Shown here piece by piece: positions 8,565 to 16,347 of a stretch of DNA of 64,000 bases. The position numbers and the translations under genes were made by a program. The stretch is taken from positions 186,001 through 250,000 of the forward strand of contig NZ_BAAADV010000007.1 in assembly GCF_039522665.1 (NCBI RefSeq), read 5' to 3'. The notes under the pieces are model-generated. The model searched no databases. It worked only from the letters and a program-made list of their open reading frames with translations, and was not told the DNA's origin. Origin of the DNA: Natronoarchaeum mannanilyticum. Lineage in GTDB: Archaea; Halobacteriota; Halobacteria; Halobacteriales; Natronoarchaeaceae. How positions within the stretch are numbered: the first letter of the stretch is position 1; each line of letters opens with the position of its first letter.

Positions 8565-9545
8565 CTAGAAGTCGACTGGAGTATCGTCGTCGCCCCCGCC
8601 GTCGACCGCGTCGATCGCCTCGACGAGCGACGCGAGCCGCGCCGTCTCTTCCTGACCGCCGACGTAGCGGATCCGGCCGTGCTCGTCGCGCTCGATCAGC
8701 CCGGCGGCGGCCAGCTTCGGAAGGTCGATGCAGTGCAGTCTGCGCACGATCGGCTCCCTGTCCGGACGGTCGCCGGTCTTGGCTCCGCGCCGCTCGACGA
8801 TCAGGTCCACCAGCTGGTGGACCGTCAGCGTCCGTCCGGGCGTCGACGTGAGGTACTCGACGGCGATCCGCCGCTGCTCGCCCGCGACGACGTCTTCCAG
8901 ATCGACGTCCTCGGCCGCTCGCTCCTCGACGGGCATCGACGGGAGGCCGACCCACGCGTCCGACGCCGCGTCGTCATCGCGTGCAGCGTCGTCATCGCCT
9001 GCCGCGACCTCATCGCTTCCCGCGTCGTCATCTCGCGGCGGGTTGTCGTCCTCCGCCCGCGAGGCTGCCGAGTCCTCGTCGGTGGACGGGGTTCGGACGG
9101 AATCGGCCGAGATCCGGGTCACGCCCCCGCCGATGCTTCCCGCTCTCGCGACGCCGGCCGTCAGCCCGCCGAGCGCGCCGACAGTCGCCAGCGTGACCAG
9201 CAGGTAGCCCGGGTCGGTGACGTGCGTGCCCTCGGCCGTCTGGTGGACGAACAGCCATCCGCCGACCGTCGTGAGCGCGACGACGCCGGCGAACGACCAG
9301 GCGGTGACGCTCCAGAGCTCGTCGGCGTCGAAGTCGGTCCGCGCGAGCCAGTAGCCCGCGTACATCAACACGGCCGGTAACGCCGCCGCGACGCCGAACT
9401 CGAAGGACCACCACGCCAGCGGCTCGGGGTCCGACAGCACGAACTCGATGCCGACGGCGCCGAGCACCAGCCCCAGTCCGCCGATCGTGATCGCGCCGGA
9501 CTTCTCGGCGACGTCCCATCCGCCGTCTGCCACTCCCGGTTCCAT
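8565..9545 (-). CDS. Membrane protein with C-terminal winged-helix (DUF7344-like) domain
   Basis: 326 aa. The first 135 residues hold four hydrophobic segments (about 18-36, 43-68, 80-101 and 111-135). A low-complexity D/A-rich linker follows (about 150-205). The C-terminus (RRIAVEYLTSTPGRTLTVHQL through LPKLAAAGLIERDEHGRIRYV) has the layout of the haloarchaeal DUF7344 winged helix. This suggests a membrane-tethered DNA-binding regulator; the signal it senses is unknown. A weak GTCATAAC box about 30 nt upstream supports the ATG at 9545. Confidence 0.65.
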   Translation of the reverse strand: MEPGVADGGWDVAEKSGAITIGGLGLVLGAVGIEFVLSDPEPLAWWSFEFGVAAALPAVLMYAGYWLARTDFDADELWSVTAWSFAGVVALTTVGGWLFVHQTAEGTHVTDPGYLLVTLATVGALGGLTAGVARAGSIGGGVTRISADSVRTPSTDEDSAASRAEDDNPPRDDDAGSDEVAAGDDDAARDDDAASDAWVGLPSMPVEERAAEDVDLEDVVAGEQRRIAVEYLTSTPGRTLTVHQLVDLIVERRGAKTGDRPDREPIVRRLHCIDLPKLAAAGLIERDEHGRIRYVGGQEETARLASLVEAIDAVDGGGDDDTPVDF

Positions 9546-9804
9546 TGTGGATCTGTTCGAGGGACGGCCCGTGGGCGTTATGACTCTTCCGCGCTCCTCG
9601 CAACCAATCGAACTGAAACGAAGGCAAGAGGATCTATCGAGGGAGAATCTGGATAGAGTCGGACCCTAATTTCGGCTATAACGCGGGCATAGGTAAGTAG
9701 CGAGCAACGACTCCCGAGCAAGCGGGTCGGCATCTGCAGGCAGTTCACTACCGTTCGCCGGCGCGCGGCGAGGGCCTTTTGTGCCGACGTCGACAACGTC
9801 GCGT

Positions 9805-10437
9805 GTGGACGCGAACCAGGAGGAGCTGTCGAACCCGTTCGGGATGGACGAGGAGTGCCGGAACTGCCCCGAGCTCTGCGAGACGCGCTCGACGATCGCC
9901 CACGGGTACGGCGACGTGGGCGCGGACTTCCTGTTCGTCGGCGAGATGCCCGGCCCCGGCGCCGACCGGACGGGCGTCCCCTTCACCGGCGACGAGCCGG
10001 GCCGACAGCTGCTCTCGATCCTCCGGCGGCTCGGTCTCTCGGCCTCCCAGCCGGACAGCGAGGAGCCGGAGCTCTCGAACGCCTTTCTCACGTACCTGAC
10101 GCGCTGTCGCGAGCCCGATCGCGCGCCGACCGACGAGGAGATCGTCCGCTGCGAGCCCTATCTGAACGCCGAGATTCGGATGATCAACCCCGAGATCCTC
10201 GTGCCGGTCGGCGAGCGCGCGCTCGAGGAGATCGGCGCGGAGTACACGACGACGCCGGTCGATGACCTCGACGTCGTCGAGGACCACGGCGAGCGGATCC
10301 GCGGGCGCGGCTTCGAGCTCGTGCCGATGATCGCGCCCGACGAGCAGACCGACGACCAGACTCAGACGTTCGTCGAGGCGTTCGCCGAGCTGATGGCGAC
10401 GGACTACCGCCAGACGAAAGGACGGCGCGGCCGGTAG
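9805..10437 (+). CDS. UDG-superfamily protein (type IV-like uracil-DNA glycosylase fold)
   Basis: 210 aa from GTG at 9805; a GTG eight codons upstream (9781) is also in frame. The later start is favoured by a CTTTTG box about 27 nt before it and by the matching start of the paralog at 28032. It keeps four cysteines in the type IV pattern (Cys18-x2-Cys21, Cys101-x14-Cys116), expected to hold a 4Fe-4S cluster, and motif A (GEMPGPGADRTGVPFTG). The HPSP-type motif B near the C-terminus is replaced by IAPDEQ, so uracil excision is uncertain. It may be a DNA-binding relative rather than an active glycosylase. Confidence 0.75.
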   Translation: MDANQEELSNPFGMDEECRNCPELCETRSTIAHGYGDVGADFLFVGEMPGPGADRTGVPFTGDEPGRQLLSILRRLGLSASQPDSEEPELSNAFLTYLTRCREPDRAPTDEEIVRCEPYLNAEIRMINPEILVPVGERALEEIGAEYTTTPVDDLDVVEDHGERIRGRGFELVPMIAPDEQTDDQTQTFVEAFAELMATDYRQTKGRRGR

Positions 10438-10479
10438 TCGCCGGACGCCGAACTGCGGTAGTCGCCGGACGCCGACGCT
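10432..10479. repeat. Two-copy 24-bp tandem repeat at the end of the UDG-like gene
   Basis: A 20-base string beginning CGGTAGTCGCCGG occurs at 10432-10451 and again at 10456-10475, a 24-nt period. The first copy includes the stop codon of the UDG-like gene. It looks like a small slippage duplication. Confidence 0.6.
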
Positions 10480-10492
10480 GGACGGCGCGCAG

Positions 10493-10687
10493 TCACCAGT
10501 AGGGATTCTCGATCGAGCGCCGGGATCGGACGCCGACGACGCCGACGATCAGCAGCGCCGCCGCGACGAACGCCGCGGTGGCGGCTTCGGGCTGTCCGAG
10601 CGACGACGCCAGACTCCACGCGCCGCCGACCGCGAGCGCGAGTACCGTCAGCACCCCCAGAACGGCGATCGGTCGCTGTACTCTCAC
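10493..10687 (-). CDS. Small two-helix membrane protein
   Basis: 64 aa from GTG at 10687 (MRVQRPIAVLG). Two hydrophobic segments (about 7-28 and 34-52) are followed by a short basic tail ending IENPYW. A clear TATA element (TTTTATTGG, about 10710-10718) lies 27 nt upstream, supporting a leaderless GTG start. Function unknown. Confidence 0.65.
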   Translation of the reverse strand: MRVQRPIAVLGVLTVLALAVGGAWSLASSLGQPEAATAAFVAAALLIVGVVGVRSRRSIENPYW

Positions 10688-10756
10688 GCTGGATAGGTTC
10701 CAGCCAGCGGCCAATAAAACGGCGGGTTGAAGGGTCCGCGTCAGGGAGTTTAGGGC

Positions 10757-11509
10757 ATGACAGTCGTCGCAGTCGTCGCGGAGCCGCCGCGCGAGGGGCT
10801 CGTACTGCAGGAACTCGCCGAGACGACGCCGCTGTCGGCCGCCGAGGCCGCCGACCTGTACGCCGCGGCGTACAAGGACGTGCTGCGCGCCGTCGACGCC
10901 AGCGGCGGCGACCTGCTCGTGAACTATCGCTCGGACGTCGATATTCCGGACGAGCACCAGGGCGAGCAAAGCGCCGAAGACGAACTGCGAGCGCTCGCTC
11001 GCGAAGCCGTCGACGATATCGACGAGGCTCGCTTCGAGGTGCAGGTCGGCACCTCGCGGTCGGCCCGCGCCGGCAACACGATCACCCACCTGCTGGAGAG
11101 CGAGGAGGTCAAATCTGCGGCCGCGGTCCCGCCGACGACGCCGCTGATGGCCCGGACGCACGTCGACGGCGCGGCGATGAAGCTCCGGAACAACCCCGTC
11201 GTCCTCGGCCCCTCGCTCGGCGGCGAGGTGTACTACGCGGGCTTTACGGACACGATCGACTTCCAGGGCGCCTACGAACCGCCCGCCGTGGAGACGCTCG
11301 CGACCCGCGCGGTCGACGCCGGCCACGACGTCGAGTACACCGAGTTGCTCCCGACGGTCGACACGGCCGACGGGCTGACGACGCTCGTCACGATGCTACG
11401 CTCGCGGGTCACGGCCGGCCGGATCGTCCCCGAGTTCACGACGAAGCTGATCGACGACCTCGGACTGCGCGTCGAGGACGACGGCGACCCGACGCTCGTC
11501 CGCGATTGA
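10757..11509 (+). CDS. DUF2064-type nucleotidyltransferase/glycosyltransferase-like protein
   Basis: 250 aa. The N-terminus (VVAEPPREGLVLQELAETTPLSAAEAADLY) and the pattern LGPSLGGEVYYAGF followed by LPTVDTADGL match the DUF2064 group of the GT-A/nucleotidyltransferase fold. The DGGYY-type motif of the family reads LGGEVYY here, so a metal-binding acid may be missing. The substrate is unknown. It lies between a small membrane protein and tRNA-Ser. Confidence 0.6.
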   Translation: MTVVAVVAEPPREGLVLQELAETTPLSAAEAADLYAAAYKDVLRAVDASGGDLLVNYRSDVDIPDEHQGEQSAEDELRALAREAVDDIDEARFEVQVGTSRSARAGNTITHLLESEEVKSAAAVPPTTPLMARTHVDGAAMKLRNNPVVLGPSLGGEVYYAGFTDTIDFQGAYEPPAVETLATRAVDAGHDVEYTELLPTVDTADGLTTLVTMLRSRVTAGRIVPEFTTKLIDDLGLRVEDDGDPTLVRD

Positions 11510-11563
11510 CCGGCGGGAGATTTCCGTTAGTTCTTAAGTCCGGACGCGCGTAGTCGTATCCGA

Positions 11564-11645
11564 GGTGGGGTGGCAGAGCGGCCTATTGCGCCGGTCTTGA
11601 AAACCGGTGGCGTCAGCCTCATGGGTTCAAATCCCATCCCCACCG
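11564..11645 (+). tRNA. tRNA-Ser (anticodon UGA)
   Basis: Acceptor stem GGTGGGG/CCCCACC (11564-11570 and 11638-11644) with discriminator G. The anticodon stem CCGGT/ACCGG encloses loop CTTGAAA, with anticodon TGA at 11598-11600. A class II variable arm (GGC-GTCA-GCC) and T arm ATGGG/CCCAT with loop TTCAAAT complete the fold. No intron and no encoded CCA. The long variable arm confirms serine identity. Confidence 0.95.
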
Positions 11646-12085
11646 CCTTTTGCGAGGGTCTCGCGAACGGAGTGAGTGAGACATCGTGACGAGTGCAGCG
11701 AGTCACGGAAAACGGACGTGACGAGTAAAGCGTAGACGTTGGGATTTGAAGCAGGGAGTGGGAGGTGAGCGAGCGTAGCGAGCGAACGGGAACGACTGAG
11801 GTTCAAATCCCATCCCCACCGCCTTCTGCGACGAACGGACGTGAGAAGCGAAGCGTAGACGTGAGATTTGAGCCCTACCAGTCGCGCGCAGCGAACGTAG
11901 TGAGCGAGCACGTCTGGGTCCGGTTCAAATCCCATCCCCACCGTATTCTACCGCGAACGAACGGCGAGCACCTCGTGTGCTCGCCACTGTGAGCGGTGAA
12001 TCGCGGACGCTGGGATTTGAAGCACGCAATCGCGAGCGCAGCGAGCGGTTCCACCGGGGTCAAGCCCCCTCCCCGTCGCCGTATC
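11646..12085 (+). repeat. Decaying tandem units derived from the tRNA-Ser 3' end
   Basis: Downstream of tRNA-Ser the T-arm/acceptor 3' segment (GGTTCAAATCCCATCCCC and onwards) recurs at 11800-11831 (one mismatch over 32 nt), at 11922-11943 (exact over 22 nt) and, degenerate, at 12056-12080. Each copy is preceded by the inverted T-arm string GGGATTTGAA or a variant (11741-11750, 11863-11872, 12012-12021), so each unit can form a long-range hairpin. Purine-rich direct repeats (GAGCGAGCG, AGCGAGCGAA) fill the units. No acceptor 5' half or anticodon arm is present, so these are not extra tRNA genes. No integrase gene is adjacent. Confidence 0.8.
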
Positions 12086-12215
12086 CCGATCGCGCGGTTA
12101 GCGACTACCTACGAAGCTCGACAGGATGCCGCGTTCGATCGGACGATTGGCGTCCGTCCGTCGGTATTCCGCGCAGACAGAAGCTATTTTACGGGTGACA
12201 CGAAACTCCCGTGTG

Positions 12216-12788
12216 ATGGACGATCACGTGGGTCCCGAGGCCACGATTCTCGTCGTCGACGACGAGGAGCGAGTGACGGACCTGTACGCGACCTACCTCG
12301 AAGACCTCTACTCCGTTCGACGGGCCTACGGAGGCCAGGAAGCGCTCGAGACGCTCGACGACGCCGTCGACGTCGTGTTGCTCGACCGGCGGATGCCCGA
12401 ACTGTCCGGCGACGAGGTGCTCAAGCGGATCCGCGAGGAGGGGTACGACTGCCGCGTCGTGATGGTGACCGCGATCGAGCCCGACTTCGACATCGTCGAC
12501 ATGCAGTTCGACGAGTACCTCGTCAAGCCCGCGACCGAGACGGACGTGAAAGACGCCGTCGAGACCCAGCTGCTGCTCGACTCCTACGACACGCGCCTCG
12601 ACGAGTACTTCCGGCTCAAGGCCAAGCTCTCGACGCTCGAAGAACAGAAGCCCTACGCCGAGCTGGAAGCCGACGACCGGTACGAGGAACTGACGGTGCT
12701 GGCCGAGTCGCTCCGCGAGGATCTCGAACGAATGTTGCGCGAGTACGACGAGCTGGACTTTTCGGCGAGCGAGTTCGAGGAGACGTAG
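12216..12788 (+). CDS. Response regulator with HalX domain
   Basis: 190 aa. An N-terminal receiver domain has the acid pair DDEE near residues 15-18, phosphoacceptor Asp57 (VVLLDRRMPE) and Lys104 (YLVKPA). The C-terminal helical HalX domain (LDEYFRLKAKLSTLEEQKPYAEL) is specific to haloarchaeal signalling proteins. It has no DNA-binding domain, so output is probably by protein contact. ATG at 12216 is supported by a CTATTTTACG box about 27 nt upstream. No histidine kinase is adjacent. Confidence 0.9.
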   Translation: MDDHVGPEATILVVDDEERVTDLYATYLEDLYSVRRAYGGQEALETLDDAVDVVLLDRRMPELSGDEVLKRIREEGYDCRVVMVTAIEPDFDIVDMQFDEYLVKPATETDVKDAVETQLLLDSYDTRLDEYFRLKAKLSTLEEQKPYAELEADDRYEELTVLAESLREDLERMLREYDELDFSASEFEET

Positions 12789-12816
12789 CCGAGCCCCGTA
12801 GCGGCGTCCCGAGCGC

Positions 12817-13854
12817 TCACCACTCGGTGTCGAGCGCCAGCGCGCGCTCCAGCAGCGCGTCGTCGAACCGCTCGTCGGTCTGGCGCGGTCGCGTCTCGTG
12901 GATTCGTCGGACGGTCTCGACGGTGTTGGCGAAGTTCTTGAACGTCGCCTCGTCGATCATCTGCCCGTCGACCGAGACGGCGCCGGTGCCCTCCGATTTG
13001 GCGTCCTGGAAGGCCTCGATGCGCCCGACGTCGCGTCGTAGTTCCTCGGGGCGGGGCGTGTGGATGCGGTTTGCCTGCTCGGTCTGGTTAGGGTGGAGCG
13101 ACCAGCTGCCGTCGAGCCCGACCGCGGCTTCGCGCTCGACCTGATCGGCGTAGGCGTCGCCGTTATAGAAGGTCACGCCGGCGCGCTCCTCGAACAGCTG
13201 ATCGAAGGGCCCGCCGACCGCGACGAGATCGTTCGCGCTGGCTTCGTTCGAGAGCCGTTCGAGCAGCGCGGGCCAGGTCGGGCGCGAGCCGTCGAACTCC
13301 CGCCCACCGAGTTCGGCGGTGTAGTCGACCGGGCCGAACACGAGCCCGGCGAGGCGGCCGTCCTCGCCGAGGCGCGCGATTTCGGATAGGTCGGAGACGG
13401 CCCGCGCCGTCTCGACGATGATCGAGAGCTCGATCGATCCCTCGTCGTGGCCGTAGGTTCGCTCGAACTCGGCGACGGCGTCGAGCGCGCGCCGGACGTC
13501 CGCGGCGCGGCCGACCTTCGGGACGACGACGCCGTCGATCTCAGCGCCGACCTCGCGGACGAGCGTCTCGATCTCCTCGCGCCCGCGGTCGCGAGCGCGC
13601 TCGCTGTCGTACCCCCACTGGACGCGGGGCCAGAGCTCGCCGGCGAACGCCTCGCCGTGCTCGCTCAGAAGTTCGACCGTGTTCTCCAGCGCGGCGTCTT
13701 TCATCTCCGGCGCCGTGCCGTCTTCGAGGTCCGGAACGAGCCAGTCCGGGAGGGCGAAGCCCTCTGCGGTCAGGCCCGATCGGAGGTACTTCGCCGAGTC
13801 CTCGCGGGGGACGGCGGCCGGTGCGGTCTGGAACGTGCGGCAGAGTCGTGGCAT
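12817..13854 (-). CDS. citE: CitE-like beta-methylmalyl-CoA (malyl-CoA) lyase of the methylaspartate cycle
   Basis: 345 aa HpcH/HpaI-CitE family barrel. Motifs seen: DLEDGTAPEMK (acidic residues of the metal site), VVVPKVGRAADV, SIIVETARAV and LVFGPVDYTAELG. It should cleave beta-methylmalyl-CoA to glyoxylate and propionyl-CoA, the step that yields glyoxylate in the methylaspartate cycle. It is the last gene of the glmS-glmE-mal-mch-citE run, 39 nt after mch. The assignment rests on family plus the complete pathway context; malyl-CoA could be an additional substrate. Confidence 0.9.
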   Translation of the reverse strand: MPRLCRTFQTAPAAVPREDSAKYLRSGLTAEGFALPDWLVPDLEDGTAPEMKDAALENTVELLSEHGEAFAGELWPRVQWGYDSERARDRGREEIETLVREVGAEIDGVVVPKVGRAADVRRALDAVAEFERTYGHDEGSIELSIIVETARAVSDLSEIARLGEDGRLAGLVFGPVDYTAELGGREFDGSRPTWPALLERLSNEASANDLVAVGGPFDQLFEERAGVTFYNGDAYADQVEREAAVGLDGSWSLHPNQTEQANRIHTPRPEELRRDVGRIEAFQDAKSEGTGAVSVDGQMIDEATFKNFANTVETVRRIHETRPRQTDERFDDALLERALALDTEW

Positions 13855-13893
13855 GGTAGTGTCGTGGTATCGGTTGTGGTCGTCGCAGCTCGG

Positions 13894-15012
13894 TCAGTCT
13901 CGCATCTCGATCAGCGCGGTTCTGGTTCCGGAGTAAACGGGCTCCTCGTTCTGGTTGAACGCGACGTGCTGGAACCTCACCTCCCCCGCGGTGTCGGTCG
14001 CGTCGACGCCGGACGGCACGTCGATCGTCGGCGTCTCGCTCGCTCCCAGCACGCGCGTGAACCCGTAGATCGTGTCGCCCGCGGTCACGAAGTCGTGGAA
14101 GCGCTCGTCGTCGTAGCCCAGTTCGCGGAATGTGCGCTCGTCCGAGCGGGCGTGGGCCAGCGCGATCGATCGAGTGACGTCGCCGTAGACGACCGACTCG
14201 CCGGAGGGCGAGTCAGCCATCGCCGCGGCGTCGTGGTGCTGCTTGGCCGTGTTGAGCGTCGCCAGCGGCAGGCCGGCGAGCAGCGCGTCGTCGATCGTGC
14301 GCCCGCGCTCGTGGCGGTAGGCCACCGCGGCGTCGCGACCCTCGGCGTCGTCGAGCGCGGTCCGGAAGTCCTCGAAACACTCCCCGTCGGGCGTCAGTAG
14401 CTCGTCGGGGAGTCGGGGATCGGCGTCAGTATCGGGCTGCTCTCCGGCTGTCTGTCCGCCGTCAGTTTCGACGGATTCGTCGGGATCGCGCCTCGGGATC
14501 ATGTTCGTCCGGCGGTAGGAGACGAGTGCGTCGCCCGTCTCGGCGTCCCGACCGGTCGTCTCCCAGGTGACGATGCCGTACTCGGGCCGGGAGCCGGAGG
14601 CTTTCGTCTCGATCACCGTCGAGTCGACACGGAGTTCGGTCCCCGGATACACCGCGTCGGTCCGGTAGCGCACGTCGGTGCGCCCGAGGAAGTAGCCGCC
14701 CTTCTCGCTGAGGTCCTCGACGCTCGGGCCCATCGTGGCCGCGAGCAGGTAGTCGGGGTGGATCGGCGGCTCGTCGTAGCCGCGCTCGGCGGCGGCGTCG
14801 GTCCGCCAGAACGCCGGATCGTGGTTGAGCGTCTGGGCCATCCAGCGCTCGTTGCCCGCTCTGGAGAGGCGGATGCCGGGCTCGTGCTCGATGCGGTCGC
14901 CCTCGGCGAACGCCTCGAAGTAGTTGCCCTTCTCTCGCGTCTCGGCGCGGTCGAGCGCCGCGCGGAACGTCTCGGGATCGGTCCAGTCGGTCGGATCAGT
15001 GTCGTCTGTCAT
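13894..15012 (-). CDS. mch: Mesaconyl-CoA hydratase (double hot-dog MaoC-like)
   Basis: 372 aa with two hot-dog domains (about 1-180 and 205-372) joined by an acidic linker rich in D/E/T/Q. Conserved segments include EHEPGIRLSRAGNERWMAQTL at the N-terminus, and FRELGYDDERFHDFVTAGDTIY and FQHVAFNQ in the second domain. It hydrates mesaconyl-C1-CoA to beta-methylmalyl-CoA, the substrate of the downstream lyase. ATG at 15012 is used; longer in-frame sequence upstream runs through the mal gene in another frame and is not coding. The gap to mal is 17 nt. Confidence 0.9.
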   Translation of the reverse strand: MTDDTDPTDWTDPETFRAALDRAETREKGNYFEAFAEGDRIEHEPGIRLSRAGNERWMAQTLNHDPAFWRTDAAAERGYDEPPIHPDYLLAATMGPSVEDLSEKGGYFLGRTDVRYRTDAVYPGTELRVDSTVIETKASGSRPEYGIVTWETTGRDAETGDALVSYRRTNMIPRRDPDESVETDGGQTAGEQPDTDADPRLPDELLTPDGECFEDFRTALDDAEGRDAAVAYRHERGRTIDDALLAGLPLATLNTAKQHHDAAAMADSPSGESVVYGDVTRSIALAHARSDERTFRELGYDDERFHDFVTAGDTIYGFTRVLGASETPTIDVPSGVDATDTAGEVRFQHVAFNQNEEPVYSGTRTALIEMRD

Positions 15013-15029
15013 CGGTGTCGAAGTCTCGG

Positions 15030-16346
15030 TCAGTCGTCCGCGGCCGCGGCTCGCTGGCCGTTGGCGTCGCGCCGAGCCAGCGTCCGGCGCATCTCGTTTT
15101 CGACGATCATGTACCCCTCGTCGAACCCCATGCCGGGCTTGGCGAGCACCTGCGCGGCGTCGGTCGCCAGCGCGACGTGAGCGCAGGCCCGCGCGGAGAC
15201 GTCCGTCTCGTTGCAAGTGCCCCCGAGGTAGGCGCGGGTGTCGGTGCCCTCGCAGTACCGGACCGCCTCGGCGCTGCGCTGGATGCCCCCCAGGTCCGGC
15301 GTCTTGACCTGAACGAGGTCGGCCGCGCCGGCGTCGACGAACGCCCGGACGTCCTCGAACGTGTTGCACCACTCGTCGGCGACGATGTCGACCGCGACGC
15401 CGGCGTCCGCGAGGCCGTCGCGCAGCTCGGCCATCGCGCGGATCTGTTCTCCCCTGTGGCCCTCGTCCATCGGCCCCTCGATCTGGAGGGGGTAGGGAGC
15501 GGCGGCCGCCCGCAGGGAGTCGAAGTAATCGACGACCTCGTTGCGGTCGTACGGCGGGCCGAACACGTCGCCCAGCACGCCGTACACGTCGACGTGGAAT
15601 CGGGGCTCGTACGACGCCGCTCCGAGCTCGGCGGTGCGATCGGCGAGCCACGCGAGGTACTCGCGCAGCCCCTCGCCGTCCGCGCCGACCTTCTCGACGC
15701 TATTAAAGAGACCGTGGGGAAGCACCGGGACGCCCTTGACCAGCATCTTCTCGGCGTTCGTCCGCCGGTCGTCGCCGGACTGGCCGAACACCGGAACGGG
15801 CTCGGTCGCCGGCTCGGTCCCCAGCGCGTCGGCCAGCACGTCGGTCCGGGTCGTCCCGCGGGCTTTCGCCGCCGCGTCGCACAGCGCCTGCGAGACGCCG
15901 TAGCGCACCGCAGTGTGGAGGGTCCCGCTGCTCTCGCTGTCGCCGCCGGGGACGCCGCTGCTCCCGGGGCGACCCGGAGCGGGCGACAGCCGCTCGATCA
16001 CGGCAGCGTTCTCGGCGAACGCGTCGGCGTCGCGCCCGACGAGTTCGGGACCGATGACGTCCTCAACGACTGGTCGGTACTCGGCGGCGCGGAAGAGGGG
16101 GTCGCGTCCGCCGGCGCCCGAATACTGAACTGCGGCGCAGTCGCCGGTCGCGACGGTGCCGTCCGCGAGTTCGAGTTCGACCGTCAGCGCCTCGCCGGCC
16201 TCGCGGACGGCGTCGAAGCCGGGCGTGACGGGCTCGCCGCGGTAGTCGAAGCCGTCGCGCTCGGCGCCGGCCTTGATCGCGCGCTGGTCGTCGAAGAAGA
16301 ATCCGGAGACGGTGGGGATCGCCCGGACGGCGCGGATCTCGGCCAT
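15030..16346 (-). CDS. mal: Methylaspartate ammonia-lyase
   Basis: 438 aa enolase-superfamily enzyme. It removes ammonia from (2S,3S)-3-methylaspartate to give mesaconate. Visible signatures are LQIEGPMDEGHRGEQ, IVADEWCNTFEDV (metal ligands) and the catalytic lysine motif VQVKTPDLGG. The Ser/Gly-rich stretch PGSSGVPGGDSESSGTL (about 127-145) looks like a haloarchaeal loop insertion. ATG at 16346 sits 1 nt after the glmE stop, with GGAGG a short distance upstream; a GTG at 16355 is an alternative. Confidence 0.95.
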   Translation of the reverse strand: MAEIRAVRAIPTVSGFFFDDQRAIKAGAERDGFDYRGEPVTPGFDAVREAGEALTVELELADGTVATGDCAAVQYSGAGGRDPLFRAAEYRPVVEDVIGPELVGRDADAFAENAAVIERLSPAPGRPGSSGVPGGDSESSGTLHTAVRYGVSQALCDAAAKARGTTRTDVLADALGTEPATEPVPVFGQSGDDRRTNAEKMLVKGVPVLPHGLFNSVEKVGADGEGLREYLAWLADRTAELGAASYEPRFHVDVYGVLGDVFGPPYDRNEVVDYFDSLRAAAAPYPLQIEGPMDEGHRGEQIRAMAELRDGLADAGVAVDIVADEWCNTFEDVRAFVDAGAADLVQVKTPDLGGIQRSAEAVRYCEGTDTRAYLGGTCNETDVSARACAHVALATDAAQVLAKPGMGFDEGYMIVENEMRRTLARRDANGQRAAAADD

Positions 16347-16347
16347 C

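Noticed and set aside
11765-11992. Open frame with GGAGGTGA at its GTG inside the tRNA-Ser repeats
   Set aside because: The matching cassette behind tRNA-Thr has an in-frame stop after three codons, and the frame runs through tRNA-derived copies; the purine-rich repeat only mimics a start site.
11800-12085. Possible additional tRNA genes after tRNA-Ser
   Set aside because: Only T-arm and acceptor 3' parts are present; there is no acceptor 5' half, D arm or anticodon arm.
11510-12215. A genomic island at tRNA-Ser
   Set aside because: Nothing but short repeat units lies between the tRNA and the HalX gene; no integrase, replication or cargo gene is present.
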